From: Rhizobium oryzihabitans
GTDB lineage: Bacteria; Pseudomonadota; Alphaproteobacteria; Rhizobiales; Rhizobiaceae
Length of the DNA stretch: 64,000 nt
Reading direction: 5' to 3'
NCBI RefSeq assembly: GCF_010669145.1
Contig: NZ_CP048635.1
Coordinates: 620,001-684,000 of the forward strand
The translations under genes were made by a program, and so were the position numbers. Within the stretch, counting starts at the first letter, position 1. Every line of letters begins with the position of its first letter. Positions 1 to 9,888 of this stretch are shown here, piece after piece. The notes under the pieces are model-generated. The model saw only the letters and a program-made list of their open reading frames with translations, was not told the DNA's origin and did no database searches.

Positions 1-2
1 CG

Positions 3-590
3 GCACAGGCATTCTCCGAAACGCGACGTTTCTCCGATGTCGTCGCGATGGCAGGAATTGCCGACGACCGCAACGGCCTTGCACCCGATATGCTAGCCCA
101 GGCGGTCGATGGACTTCGTCCCGTCATTGCAGAAAGAATCTGCCGTTCAGATATCGTCAAAGCGGGATTACGACTGGTTCTGGCCGATCTCGATGCGAAT
201 GGCAAAGACGTGGCATCTAAGGCCGGGGCGGCGCGTCTTGGTTTTGCCGAGACCTATGTTCGCCATGCGCTCTTCTGTTTTCCGGCAAACGGCGATGTTT
301 GGTTGCGTCTTGCCATGGTTCGTGCGCTGCGCAACGCCTCGCCCCTGGAAATTGCCGTGCTGATGAATTTTTCCCATCTCTACGGGCCGGCCGACGCCAA
401 TCTGATACGCGGACGTTTCGTAATGTGGCAACAATTTCCAAAAGAAGCGCTGCCGCAGGCCGAAGCGGCCAGAAACGCAGACACAGCGGTCGTGTGTGGC
501 AGGGAAGGTGAAATTCTACGCTGGACCTTGCGGGATGCCTGTCCGCAAGAGCCAGCGGGTAGCACGAAACGTTCCAAGCCCGTGTCGTGA
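3..590 (+). CDS. TPR-like hypothetical protein of an exopolysaccharide locus, possibly cut by the window edge
   Basis: The reading frame is open to the left edge. The first ATG (position 48) has no convincing ribosome binding site, so the true start may lie outside the window. The visible 180-195 residues are alpha-helical in character. A stretch reading FPANGDVWLRLAMVRAL resembles a tetratricopeptide helix pair. There is no signal peptide or membrane segment in the visible part. It is followed 79 bp later by a Wzy/ligase-type membrane protein on the same strand, so it is probably an accessory protein of polysaccharide synthesis. The family was not recognised and the TPR assignment rests on pattern only. 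Confidence 0.5.
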   Translation, partial: AQAFSETRRFSDVVAMAGIADDRNGLAPDMLAQAVDGLRPVIAERICRSDIVKAGLRLVLADLDANGKDVASKAGAARLGFAETYVRHALFCFPANGDVWLRLAMVRALRNASPLEIAVLMNFSHLYGPADANLIRGRFVMWQQFPKEALPQAEAARNADTAVVCGREGEILRWTLRDACPQEPAGSTKRSKPVS

Positions 591-669
591 GGCAAAATAT
601 GCGAAGTGGCGGATAGCGCCTTTTCGTTTCCGTTACTGTCGCCGCAAACTTCTTACAAAGCCGAACCCC

Positions 670-2229
670 ATGCCACCATTCGAAGCCCAGTCAGAACCGC
701 TGTCCTTCTCGCCGCCGCGACCGGCCGCATTTCAAGATTATTTCCGGGTGGCCGCGATAGTCGCGTTCTGGGCGATATTCCTTCTCGCGCTTCTCAATCG
801 TGGTGCGACCGAGATCGAAAGCCGCGTTGTCGTTACCATCGCTATTTATGTCCTGCTGGTGCCTTCCATTCTGCTGTTTGGGCCGCCACAGGGCGGATCC
901 GGCAAAGCGCTGGCAGCCGCCAGCTTTTTGCTCGGAGCACTCATCGTCCAGGCGCTGCTACAGACATCGTCCCTGCCAGGCATCGCCCCGCCCAATCCGG
1001 CCTGGGCAACCGCCGCCATGTTCACACAGGCCGTGCCTGCGGCCACAATCTCACTCACTCCGGCGGATGATCAACTCGGCCTTTTGAGCGCTGCCCTGCC
1101 CTTCGGGGTCTTCATGGCCGGCCTTGTGATTTTCGATAGTGACGAGCGCGCGGCAAAGGGGCTGCGGTGGTTTGCAATAGCCGGCGGCTGGCTGGCGCTG
1201 TGGTCCATCCTGCAATTTCTGCTTTTCCCGGAAATGCTGGGCTTTATTCAGAAACACTTTTATCTCGGCAGCCTGACCGGTCTTTTCGTCAATCGCAACA
1301 CAGCCGCGACGTTCTTCGGCCTCATCCTTCTCACCCTGGTGGCGCTGCTGCACAAAAGGCTCGTGGCTCCAGACTGGAGAATGATCAGAGCGCTGGTGGC
1401 CAACCGCCTGACGGTGCCGGATGAGCAGAAACGCCTCATTCGCAAGGCCGCCTTCATCGGCGTTCTGACCACATTTTGCTTTCTCGCCCTGATGTTGACC
1501 GGATCGCGCGCGGGGATCATGTCGAGCTTCGCTGCGGTGCTTCTCCTTATTCTTCTCACCGTGTTCAACGCTCCCTTGAGAACAGGCCGTAAAGCGGCCG
1601 CCTCACGACGTAAGCGACGTGGGTTTAAACGCAGGGCAGCACTCATGCTCGCCATCGCCATCGCCCTGTTCTCGCTTTTCGCCAGCCGGGTGGCGCTTCG
1701 CATGGAAACGCGTGTGGAAGACGACATGCGCTTCTGCTACATGCCGGGCATCATGCGGGCCATCGCCGACAATTGGCCCTTCGGGTCAGGTCTTGCGAGT
1801 TTTGCGGAAACCTATGCGCCTTATCATGCGGCACAATGCGGCGTGGATGCCGTCGTCACCCATGCCCATAATGTCTATGCCGAAGGCCTGCTGACACTCG
1901 GCATCGCCTTCCCCTTTTACGCGGCTTTTTTTGTGCTTGCCCAACTGGTTATTTTTATTCGCGGGGCGCGCAGGCGGAAAAGCTATCGTTACGCCTCCCA
2001 TCTCGGCCTTGCCGGACTATTGCTCGTCATACTCCATTCGACACTTGATTTTTCGCTGCAGGTGCCCGGCTTCGCCATGGCCTATGCCGCCTTCCTTGCC
2101 CCCATCGTCACTCTTTGCCTTCGCCCACCCGGAGTGGAGCGGGACGAACGGCGGCGCAGACAATCTTCAGCCGACCCGGCAATGGCGGGTGTAGTCGGTC
2201 AGGATGAGACGTTGAAAACCGCGTTTTAG
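670..2229 (+). CDS. O-antigen ligase/polymerase-family membrane protein (Wzy/WaaL-like)
   Basis: This is an integral membrane protein of about 519 residues with some ten hydrophobic segments. The region reading THAHNVYAEGLLTLGI late in the protein is the signature of the O-antigen ligase/polymerase domain (Wzy_C type), preceded by a periplasmic loop with GSGLASFAETY. Such proteins join or polymerise lipid-linked polysaccharide repeats at the periplasmic face. The frame extends upstream to 496, but the ATG at 670 begins a normal cytoplasmic N-terminus and avoids overlap with the preceding gene. No strong Shine-Dalgarno is visible, so the start is uncertain. The neighbouring glycosyltransferases support a role in exopolysaccharide assembly. 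Ligase versus polymerase cannot be decided from sequence. Confidence 0.8.
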   Translation: MPPFEAQSEPLSFSPPRPAAFQDYFRVAAIVAFWAIFLLALLNRGATEIESRVVVTIAIYVLLVPSILLFGPPQGGSGKALAAASFLLGALIVQALLQTSSLPGIAPPNPAWATAAMFTQAVPAATISLTPADDQLGLLSAALPFGVFMAGLVIFDSDERAAKGLRWFAIAGGWLALWSILQFLLFPEMLGFIQKHFYLGSLTGLFVNRNTAATFFGLILLTLVALLHKRLVAPDWRMIRALVANRLTVPDEQKRLIRKAAFIGVLTTFCFLALMLTGSRAGIMSSFAAVLLLILLTVFNAPLRTGRKAAASRRKRRGFKRRAALMLAIAIALFSLFASRVALRMETRVEDDMRFCYMPGIMRAIADNWPFGSGLASFAETYAPYHAAQCGVDAVVTHAHNVYAEGLLTLGIAFPFYAAFFVLAQLVIFIRGARRRKSYRYASHLGLAGLLLVILHSTLDFSLQVPGFAMAYAAFLAPIVTLCLRPPGVERDERRRRQSSADPAMAGVVGQDETLKTAF

Positions 2230-2316
2230 CAGTCGTGGAGCCGAGACATGGTCCATATTCCGGCGATGCGAAATAGTTGTAGTAATTGCAGAACCAGATA
2301 GGCGCGAGAAATTGGT

Positions 2317-3522
2317 ATGCGGATATTGCAGGTAACATCGCTATTTTCTCCTGATCGGGTCGGCGGCGCGGAGATATTCGTGGAGGACCTTGCACGCGGT
2401 CTGGCGGAAAAGGGACACGCGGTTGCGGTGGCTGCAATCTCCCGGAAACAGGAGGCTGTGGAGCTGCGCGATGGTTTCGCCATTCATCGACTAGGACACA
2501 CCACACCGTTTTTTATCGGCGACTGGGAGCAGCAGCCGGGATGGAAGCGCAAATATTATAAAATCGCCGTGCAACTGGACCCGCGCCTCGTGCGCCGGCT
2601 TGCGGCTGTCATTGATGATTTCCGTCCAGACATCGTCAACACCCATTCATTGTCGGAACTGACACCGTTGATCTGGCCGATGATCCGCAAGCGCGGCATT
2701 TCGCTCGTTCATTCCCTGCATGATTTCACCAGCATGTGCACCAATGGATCCCTGTATCACGACGGGCATATTTGCGACGGAAGCAGCAAAAAATGCCGCA
2801 CCTTTTCCTATCTACACCGTCGTTGCCAATGCGCCGTCGATGCTGTCGCCGGTGTCGGTCGCGATATTGTCGAGCGTCATGTGAAGGCCGGCTTTTTCAC
2901 TGATGTGCCCGAAAACCGCCGCGTGGTGATCTGGAACGCCATAACGCCGCCGGCTTCACAGAGTGAGCGCATTCCCCGCAGGCCGGATGAGCCGGTTGTT
3001 TTCGGCTATCTCGGCCGCATCGAGGCGCCAAAGGGCGCAGACCTGCTGATGGAGGCCTTGCGGCTTTTACCGACACAGGGTTGGCGGCTGGTCATGGCAG
3101 GCCGGGCACCAGGCGGCATCGAAGCCTATCGGCAAAAGTGCGCCGACCTACCCGTCGAATTCCCCGGCTATGTCGATGCCGATAGTTTTTTCGCGGGCAT
3201 AGATTGCCTTATCGTACCGCCTTTGTGGCCGGAGGCTTTCGGGCGCACTGTCGCGGAGGCCATTCTGCGCGGCGTTCCCGTCATCGGTGCCAATCTCGCC
3301 GGGGTTGCAGAACAGATCGGCAGGGACAGACCGGAGCGTCTGTTTACGCCCGGCAATGCCGCTGAACTCGCCGCACGCATGACCCAAGCGATGCGCAACC
3401 CCTCGCTTCTCAAAGAGACATCCGAAACTATAGAGCGGATTTCGCAAGGCGTCGCGCCCGAACGGGTGGTTGCGGCCTATGAAACGCTTTATGCGGATCT
3501 GCACGACAGCATCCGGTCATAA
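2317..3522 (+). CDS. GT4 family glycosyltransferase
   Basis: The protein has 401 residues and a GT-B fold. The N-terminus MRILQVTSLFSPDRVGGAE carries the glycine-rich acceptor loop typical of GT4 enzymes. The C-terminal half has the GT4 E-x7-E element in WPEAFGRTVAEAILRG, followed by VPVIGANLAGVAEQI. It is predicted to be cytoplasmic and to transfer a sugar from a nucleotide donor to a lipid-linked polysaccharide intermediate. Several cysteines cluster around residues 145-170 (CTNG, CDG, CRTF, CQC), as seen in some GT4 subfamilies. The gene follows the Wzy-like gene on the same strand and converges on the next glycosyltransferase. Donor and acceptor sugars cannot be inferred. Confidence 0.85.
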   Translation: MRILQVTSLFSPDRVGGAEIFVEDLARGLAEKGHAVAVAAISRKQEAVELRDGFAIHRLGHTTPFFIGDWEQQPGWKRKYYKIAVQLDPRLVRRLAAVIDDFRPDIVNTHSLSELTPLIWPMIRKRGISLVHSLHDFTSMCTNGSLYHDGHICDGSSKKCRTFSYLHRRCQCAVDAVAGVGRDIVERHVKAGFFTDVPENRRVVIWNAITPPASQSERIPRRPDEPVVFGYLGRIEAPKGADLLMEALRLLPTQGWRLVMAGRAPGGIEAYRQKCADLPVEFPGYVDADSFFAGIDCLIVPPLWPEAFGRTVAEAILRGVPVIGANLAGVAEQIGRDRPERLFTPGNAAELAARMTQAMRNPSLLKETSETIERISQGVAPERVVAAYETLYADLHDSIRS

Positions 3523-3560
3523 GCCATGGGATTCCAACGCGAAAACGCGCCCGTTAGACG

Positions 3561-4664
3561 TCAGATATTATGGAAAAGCCGCGCATAGCTCTCCGCCGCC
3601 TTCTGCCATGAATATAACTTGCGGTTTTCGTAACCCGCCCGGCGAAGATCGTCCGCCAGACCCGGTTCCTGGAAAAGCCGGTAAAGTGCAGCGACAAGAC
3701 TATCCGGGTCGGCGGGATCGAAGGTGAGAGCGCCTTTGCCGGCGATCTCCGGCGTCGCGGAGCGGTTGGAGCAAACGACCGGGCATCCCAATTGCTGCGC
3801 TTCCAGAACCGGCAGGCAGAACCCTTCATAGGTCGAAGGCACACAAAGGCAGGCGGCATGGCGATAGAGTTCAGCCAGTTGCCCGTCGTCTATGCCGGAA
3901 AGCCGGATCAGCCGCGCCTTCAATTCCGGGTCGTCGAGCACATTGCCGATTTCCTCCGCATCGTCGCGGCCCACATGCACGACATGCAAATCCGGCCTTG
4001 CCTTGCCAAGCACCGCAAATGCCTTGCCCAGAAGGGTGAAGTTTTTGTTGGAGGTCGCGTTTCCGACCGCCAGTATATAAGGCCCGGCAACGGGCGACGG
4101 CCCGTTTACAGCCTCCGGATCAACCTTCAAGGTGCTGTCGGAGTGAATGGTCAGGCTTTTGCTGGCGGCAGAGGGATAAAAGCGCGCCAAATCCCTTCGT
4201 GTCGCTTCGGACACGCAAGTGACGCGATCCGAACCGGCCATCATCAGGCGGAAAATGAAATCGGTCGTCAAGGTCGCCCGCCAGCCGATCTGTTCGGGAA
4301 TTGTCTTGAAATAAAGATCATGAACGAGCGTGACGCGTCGTTTGCCGCCGAGGGGACTTCCAAAAGGATCGGCGTTGAACAGCACATCAATACGGTGCCG
4401 GCGGCAAAGTGCAGGCAAGGCCACGGCCTGACGCAGCACATCGAAAACCATGATACGCGGCCGCGGAGTTTCCATCAATTGAAGACGGCTGTCGCGCAGG
4501 CTTTCTGGAAGTTGCGCCCGCGTCCAGGGAGAGCGCAGAATATAATCGTCCTGCGTTTGCTCTAAAAGCTGCTCCAGCAGGCTGAAGGTAACGCGGGCGA
4601 CGCCGGAAGCCTTGCCACCATATTGGCTCGGCATGTTTACGAGAATGCGCATCGGGGGCTTCAT
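3561..4664 (-). CDS. GT4 family glycosyltransferase
   Basis: The protein has 367 residues and a GT-B glycosyltransferase architecture. The start MKPPMRILVNMPSQYGGKASGVARV holds the N-terminal glycine loop. The C-terminal donor-binding element is VPSTYEGFCLPVLEAQQLGCPVV, with the conserved E-x7-E pattern. The ATG overlaps the stop codon of the upstream glycosyltransferase (ATGA, positions 4661-4664), which indicates translational coupling in a two-gene operon on the minus strand. The role is exopolysaccharide repeat-unit assembly by context. Donor specificity is unknown. Confidence 0.85.
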   Translation of the reverse strand: MKPPMRILVNMPSQYGGKASGVARVTFSLLEQLLEQTQDDYILRSPWTRAQLPESLRDSRLQLMETPRPRIMVFDVLRQAVALPALCRRHRIDVLFNADPFGSPLGGKRRVTLVHDLYFKTIPEQIGWRATLTTDFIFRLMMAGSDRVTCVSEATRRDLARFYPSAASKSLTIHSDSTLKVDPEAVNGPSPVAGPYILAVGNATSNKNFTLLGKAFAVLGKARPDLHVVHVGRDDAEEIGNVLDDPELKARLIRLSGIDDGQLAELYRHAACLCVPSTYEGFCLPVLEAQQLGCPVVCSNRSATPEIAGKGALTFDPADPDSLVAALYRLFQEPGLADDLRRAGYENRKLYSWQKAAESYARLFHNI

Positions 4665-5809
4665 GCCGCTTCAGCCAGCAGCGCGGAAACCGCTCTGCAG
4701 GTCTCCTCCAGCGAAAAACGCTGGCTTACATCTTCCCGCCCCTTCTGCGCCAGCCTTTCTGCCAGCGCCGGATGCGACAGGGTGCACCCGAGTGCCGCAG
4801 CAAGTGCCGAAGCATCGCCCGGCGGCACGAGAAGACCCGTCTCACCATCGCGAATGATTTCGGTAACGCCGCCGCCGCGTGTAGCGACAACCGGCCGGCC
4901 ACACATCATCGCCTCGACCACGACCCGGCCGAACGGTTCGGCAACAATCGAGGTGTGAGCGACCACATCCATCGCTGCCATCAGCTCGGGAACGTCCGAA
5001 CGGAAGCCGAGGAAGCGGACACGACCATCCAGACCGAGACGGGATGCCTGGTCGCGGATACGCGCCTCATAGGCCTCCTGCCCGAACAGCGGCCCACCGA
5101 CGATGACGGCCTGAGCGCCATCCATCGCCGCAATTGCTTCCAGGAAGATATGCTGCCCCTTCCATTCGCTCAGCCGGCCGAACAACCCGACGACAGGCTC
5201 GGGGCCAAGACCCAATTCCGCGCGCAGCCGCGCGGCCTTGCCGGCATCATAAGTGGCGGCCTTTGCTGGGTCGAAGCCATTGTAAACGATGCGGACCTTA
5301 TCTGCCTCACCGCCAGCTTCGATGAAAGCCCTGCCCGTTTCCTGCGAGTTGACCGCAACCACCCTCGCAAAAAGGCGCGCAAATGCCAGCGACGCGCGAC
5401 GATTGGCAGCGCTGAAGGCTGGATCGGTGACAATATCATGCAAAACCCAGACGAGCGGGCGGCGGCTGAGCTTTGCTGCAAGCGCACAGACAAAAAGCGC
5501 CTTTTGCGAATTGGCGCAGATGACGTCGTAATGTCTCGCCTCCCGGCTCAGTTGCCAGGCGACGGCTACCACGTCGGCTGCTCCACGCAGCATTGAACCA
5601 ATCGATGAATCACGGCGGATCGACAGCATTTTTTTGCCGGCGGACAACATGATCGGCGGCCGCCCGGAGGCCTCGAGATCATCCGCGGCGGCGCCGCCGC
5701 TGAGAAAGCAGGCGCGCCAGGAATGCGGCCCGGCCTTGACCAGATCCGTCAAAAAAAGCTCAGCGCCGCCCTTCTCACCGGTATGGCTGACAAAAAGAGC
5801 GGATGTCAT
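4661..5809 (-). CDS. GT4 family glycosyltransferase
   Basis: The protein has about 382 residues, beginning MTSALFVSHTGEKGGAE. The frame can be extended to 5836, but the residues from the ATG at 5809 form the expected first beta strand and glycine loop. The C-terminal half carries EPFGRVVVEAMMCGRPVVA and GGGVTEII, the GT4 nucleotide-sugar binding region. It is the first gene of the coupled minus-strand pair and its stop overlaps the start of the next gene. The AT-rich region upstream probably holds its promoter. It is predicted to act in exopolysaccharide synthesis, with unknown sugar specificity. Confidence 0.85.
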   Translation of the reverse strand: MTSALFVSHTGEKGGAELFLTDLVKAGPHSWRACFLSGGAAADDLEASGRPPIMLSAGKKMLSIRRDSSIGSMLRGAADVVAVAWQLSREARHYDVICANSQKALFVCALAAKLSRRPLVWVLHDIVTDPAFSAANRRASLAFARLFARVVAVNSQETGRAFIEAGGEADKVRIVYNGFDPAKAATYDAGKAARLRAELGLGPEPVVGLFGRLSEWKGQHIFLEAIAAMDGAQAVIVGGPLFGQEAYEARIRDQASRLGLDGRVRFLGFRSDVPELMAAMDVVAHTSIVAEPFGRVVVEAMMCGRPVVATRGGGVTEIIRDGETGLLVPPGDASALAAALGCTLSHPALAERLAQKGREDVSQRFSLEETCRAVSALLAEAA

Positions 5810-6221
5810 GGCGTCACCTGCAGCGTGTCGCAGCACGCAATTGGCAATTGCCCATCATTGCGGGCAAGAACAGGCTGACCGCGAGCAACACCAAAATGAT
5901 CGGTGACGAAAGGCATATCTTCATCATGAGCTTCAGTGTATGAACGACAATGCTTGCTTACGTTTAAAAAAAATGACATTTAAACCTTTATGTGGATCAA
6001 AAATCCGGCCCACTTAAAATAAAAGAAAAATATTCTATTTTTGTATTTTAAAAGAATTCAAAGAAAAATGCGTGACGTTCAGATTTATACGCTCAGGTTC
6101 TTCGCGTTTTTCCCCGGATCTTACGGCAGGGTTATCCTGCGGCCAGACCAGGAGAACGACCGATGACTGCGCTCAAACATAACATATGCATATATAGAAC
6201 GGGAACGGAAGAGGTGCCGGC
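5810..6221. other. AT-rich intergenic region between divergent exopolysaccharide genes
   Basis: This stretch of about 410 bp separates the minus-strand glycosyltransferase pair from the plus-strand SGNH hydrolase. I see no credible gene in it. The core from roughly 5935 to 6080 is strikingly AT-rich against a GC-rich background, with A and T runs (for example near 5967 and 6020-6050). It probably contains both divergent promoters. The composition is typical of regions bound by H-NS-like silencers such as MucR or Ros in rhizobia, but no specific operator is claimed. Confidence 0.5.
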
Positions 6222-7559
6222 ATGATCGGCGTAACGCTCGGCATCGTCCCCGGGAACATGCGCGCCCTGGTCCCGGCCTTGAACGCTCTCTCGCCGTTGC
6301 GCGCTCGTCTGACCGCGGGACAGGGTGCAACGATCTTCGTGAATGGCGACAGCACAGCCTATGCTGATGCCGGACCGTTCCAGCAATTTGCCATGATGCT
6401 TGGCGAACTGCACGATATGAAGGTGGTGGTGTACCGATGGGCCGAATGGCAGACAGATGCGCCCACCGGACCGAAAGCCTACGCCGAACCGGTCACGCTG
6501 CGCGCCGGCGATGGCCCGACGCTCACGGTCTATCTCGCGGCACTGCCAGGCGGGACGGCGGCTTACATGCTCGCGGAACAACGGGCGGCAGCGCTGAAAA
6601 TTCCACGCCCCGACGTATGCATCATGCATCATGGACACAATATGCAGAGCTTCGAGGCACCCGGCGGCATCCTGAGTTCAGGGCGATCCACCCTGCTCGG
6701 GCCGCTGGGCATGACAGAATGGCAATGGCCTGGCGCTCCCCAACTCATCACCACACAAAATCCCTGGCGCGATAACACGGGTTACGACAAAGTCTATCAA
6801 GCGATCCTCGATGTCGCCCGGTCTCATCCGAACCTCACACTGGTGGATACGCATGCGGCATTTGTGGCGAATGGCAAGGACGCGGCGCTTTACCGGGACA
6901 ATGTTCATCCGAACGATGCCGGCTCTCGGCTCATCGCCCGAACCTTGTTCGGTTGTTATCTGGCGTCTGCGCCCGACAGCGGCTTTCAGACCCCTTGCTG
7001 GCCGAGGCTTCCCGCCACGAATCTCATCGCCAACGGCGATTTCACCGATTGGTCAGGCTCGGTTCCGACGGGTTGGAGCCTGAACGCGCCGGGTTCTGTT
7101 ACCAGAGCCGCCGATGTCACCTTTTCTCCCGCCTTCGCCCATAGCCTCGCCCTGCGTGCGAATGGCAACCAGACCGTCGGACTACTTCGCTACTTCCGCA
7201 ATACCGAAGCGGCGGCGATGATTGGCAAAACCGTTTCATTTGCGGTGCTTTACAAATACTCCGAGGGGCAACGCCCACCCTTTGTTGTCCTGGTTGTGAA
7301 AAGCGGAGGCACATCCCGTACGATCAATGCCGCAGCCCTGCAATTTGGCGGAATGAACGCCCTCAGTAATAGTGGCTGGATGTGGGCCGTCGCCAATGAG
7401 ATCGCCATCGACCCCGACCTTAGCCCCAGCGGTTTCGGCCTATACCTGCAAATCTATCCAGCCTTCGGCACCAGCCCACCAAACTCTAATGAACCGCATT
7501 ATATCCAGCGGGTAATTGTAACGGAAGGTTCATCGCCGAAAGGCAATCTGAGCGGCTAA
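6222..7559 (+). CDS. SGNH/GDSL-type hydrolase with C-terminal jelly-roll-like domain
   Basis: The protein has 445 residues. Residues about 35-250 form an SGNH hydrolase: the nucleophile block is FVNGDSTAY (Ser44), HHGHN supplies the Gly and Asn blocks, and DNVHPNDAG gives the catalytic Asp226 and His229. The C-terminal 170 residues begin NLIANGDFTDWSGSVPTGW, a pattern typical of carbohydrate-binding jelly-roll modules. No signal peptide is obvious at the N-terminus. A GGAAGAGG-like ribosome binding site precedes the ATG. In this context it most likely removes acyl groups from exopolysaccharide, or hydrolyses an ester in it. A lipase or acyltransferase-like role cannot be excluded. Confidence 0.75.
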   Translation: MIGVTLGIVPGNMRALVPALNALSPLRARLTAGQGATIFVNGDSTAYADAGPFQQFAMMLGELHDMKVVVYRWAEWQTDAPTGPKAYAEPVTLRAGDGPTLTVYLAALPGGTAAYMLAEQRAAALKIPRPDVCIMHHGHNMQSFEAPGGILSSGRSTLLGPLGMTEWQWPGAPQLITTQNPWRDNTGYDKVYQAILDVARSHPNLTLVDTHAAFVANGKDAALYRDNVHPNDAGSRLIARTLFGCYLASAPDSGFQTPCWPRLPATNLIANGDFTDWSGSVPTGWSLNAPGSVTRAADVTFSPAFAHSLALRANGNQTVGLLRYFRNTEAAAMIGKTVSFAVLYKYSEGQRPPFVVLVVKSGGTSRTINAAALQFGGMNALSNSGWMWAVANEIAIDPDLSPSGFGLYLQIYPAFGTSPPNSNEPHYIQRVIVTEGSSPKGNLSG

Positions 7560-7688
7560 AAACACAGAAAATTATCTTGCGCGGCAATGCTGTCAAGACC
7601 ACTATTCACTGTCATCCCCTGTAGCCTCGCGGGGATAACGCCCTCAAACAGGGCCACTCCAGGTCCGCCATCGAAAGACAGGCCGCGA

Positions 7689-9106
7689 ATGACCCTAAGC
7701 GCAAATGTGCTGACATCGCGTCAGTTCCCGTTACCGGGCTTCGTCCTGGCGATGCCGTTTTACCCGTCAAAAACAGTCAATGTTCCCGGCCGTTTTCTGT
7801 CCGTCTTTGTTTTTTCGATTGGTTTTTTCATTCAATGCAATGTTGCGACGAGCAATGTCGGCCTGCGATTTCTCAACATCACCGATATGCTGGTTTTACT
7901 GACGCTACCCGCTATCGCCCTGCTCTATATTCGCAGCCTGACCCCGTCGATTATTCTGTTTTATCTACTTCCACTGACGGTCTTTTTCGCGCTTTCGACA
8001 CTCTTTGCCGACGACCGCGGTGACGGCGAATTCTATACCACTGCGATGACTTATTTTTACGCGGTGTATTTTCTGTTCTTTGCCTACATGATGTTCAAAG
8101 AGAACCTTCTCGACATTTTCTGCTGGGGAATTTTCGCCGGCTTTATCGCAGTGGCGATTCTTCTGTTTCTGGACATCATCATTCATGACCAACTCGCCTC
8201 CGTCGGGCTATCCTTTATGTTCGATGAAGCCGGCGTACGGGAGACTGCGGCTAAGGGCGAGTTCAATCCGCTACTTTTGCGCTTTGAAAAACCGGGAGGA
8301 ATTTGGCCCGTCGGCAACACGGCCGGACCGGCATTCGCTCTAGCGAGCGCAGCAGCAGCCTATATTGCTGAGCGTCGCAGACGCCCCGCGCTTTTCGCCG
8401 TATTCTTGGTCGTTTACTTGGCCAGCTTTACCCTCACGCTCAACAGGTCGGGAGTGTTTGCGGTACTTGCCATCGGACTCTATTTTTACATCAGAAATTT
8501 TTCAATCAGGATGCTGCTCAGCACATATTTCGGTTTGGCCTTATCCGCTCTTGTCATTGCCGCCGTTTTGCCATTGGGCGCTTTCGACTTCGCAGAGCAA
8601 GCTTTTTCGAAACGTTTTTTCGAGGACAACAATAGCAGCAACAACGTACAAGAACGATGGACGACTATCACCGGCGGTTTCCAGGTAATGCTCAATCATC
8701 CCTGGGCATCGGCTTTGCCAGTAGAATTTCTGAGTTGTCGAAGATAACAACGATCGGCACGCCTCATAACGGCTTTCTAGCAACCGCCTATGCATCCGGC
8801 ATTGGATTTTGTATCCTAAGCGCCTTTGCAACCATCTATGCCGTCTTCCGAAAACGAAAAGTCAGCTTCTTCGCCTACTCAGCGGTTGGGGTCATCATCG
8901 GCTACCAGTTCGAAGAGCTGAATTTCAATCCTGTCTTCATGGCGCATGTTGGACTTGCCCTCGCCTATGCTTTCATCGATCTCGATTTCAGGCTTTTCAT
9001 GAAGAATTCGGCGATGCGGATGGCCGCGATAACGCAGAACGTACGCGGCGGCGATGAAGGAGGCTTCACGGATAAATTGGGCGGCTTGAGGCATCCGACC
9101 TCCTAA
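7689..9106 (+). pseudogene. Wzy-like polysaccharide polymerase, frameshifted as sequenced
   Basis: This multi-spanning membrane protein has about 12 hydrophobic segments. The first part reads to position 8700 in one frame (with NVGLRFLNITDMLVLL and LTLNRSGVFAVL) and continues in another as LGIGFASRISELSK, ending at 9106. Adding one C to the CCC run at 8700-8702 restores a protein of about 472 residues. The GTPHNGFLATAYASGIGF segment matches the C-terminal loop of O-antigen polymerase/ligase families. Possible starts are 7587, 7689 (chosen) and 7752. It is probably intact in the organism. It would be the second polymerase-like protein of the locus, perhaps one being ligase and the other polymerase. 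Confidence 0.7.
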
Positions 9107-9189
9107 CCAAAGCGTGGACGACAAGCGCTAAGGCGATCAAAATGGTATATTTGAGCGGCGGCCATAGGCTCCAGCCTTAAACCGGCGCG

Positions 9190-9672
9190 CTAGCCGACCT
9201 CGATGATTTCAATCTCCCTGCCACCCAGATTAACCACATCGCCAGCCGTCTTCCCCATCAAAGCCCGCGCCACGGGAGAAACATAGGACATCGATCCCAC
9301 AGCAGGATCGGCCTCATCCTCACCCACGATCCGGAACTGTTGCGTCCGCCCGTCATCGCGGCTGAAGGTTACAAGACTGCCGAAGGCAACAATGCCATTT
9401 GCGGGCGGGCTCGGCATTAGTTGGGCGGCGCGAATGCGCTCCGCGAAATAGCGGACGTCCCGCAGAGGGCTGGCGGAAAGTCGTCGTCTTTCATTGATGT
9501 CTTCGACGGCATTGGCCGCCTCGCAGGCCTCACGCGCCAGCCGCAATTGCAGTTCCAGCGCTTTCAGGCCCGCCTCGGTCACCAGATTGGGATGCGGCGA
9601 AATCACCCGATCCGGCAGAACGGTTTCGGCTGCGGTTTCGGCACTGTCTTCCTTGGTGAAGGCTACACTCAA
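9190..9672 (-). CDS. GreA/GreB family transcription elongation factor-like protein
   Basis: The protein has 160 residues. An N-terminal helical region (about residues 25-85) corresponds to the Gre coiled coil, with LVTEAGLKALELQL matching the usual opening of the GreA helix. The C-terminal FKBP-like domain contains FGSLVTFSRDDGRTQQFRIVG and SPVARALMGKTAGDVV, characteristic of Gre proteins. Gre factors rescue backtracked RNA polymerase by stimulating transcript cleavage. It lies alone on the minus strand inside the exopolysaccharide locus, so it may be an accessory paralog rather than the housekeeping GreA. That is inference from context. Confidence 0.8.
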   Translation of the reverse strand: MSVAFTKEDSAETAAETVLPDRVISPHPNLVTEAGLKALELQLRLAREACEAANAVEDINERRRLSASPLRDVRYFAERIRAAQLMPSPPANGIVAFGSLVTFSRDDGRTQQFRIVGEDEADPAVGSMSYVSPVARALMGKTAGDVVNLGGREIEIIEVG

Positions 9673-9888
9673 TCTCGTACTCCATTCCGATGAGATGCCA
9701 TCTCAGGCATCTCCTTTTCGGTCCAATCCTGCCACCGCATAGTGGAGCGCGGCAAGAGCGGAAACACAGCCACAGGTTCAAAAACGGACGTGGAGGAAGC
9801 GGAACTGGCTGGTTGCGACATCGCCCGTTAATCAGATCGACGCTTTTACACAATCTGTCCTGGCACACACGCACCCCTCATTTCTGGC

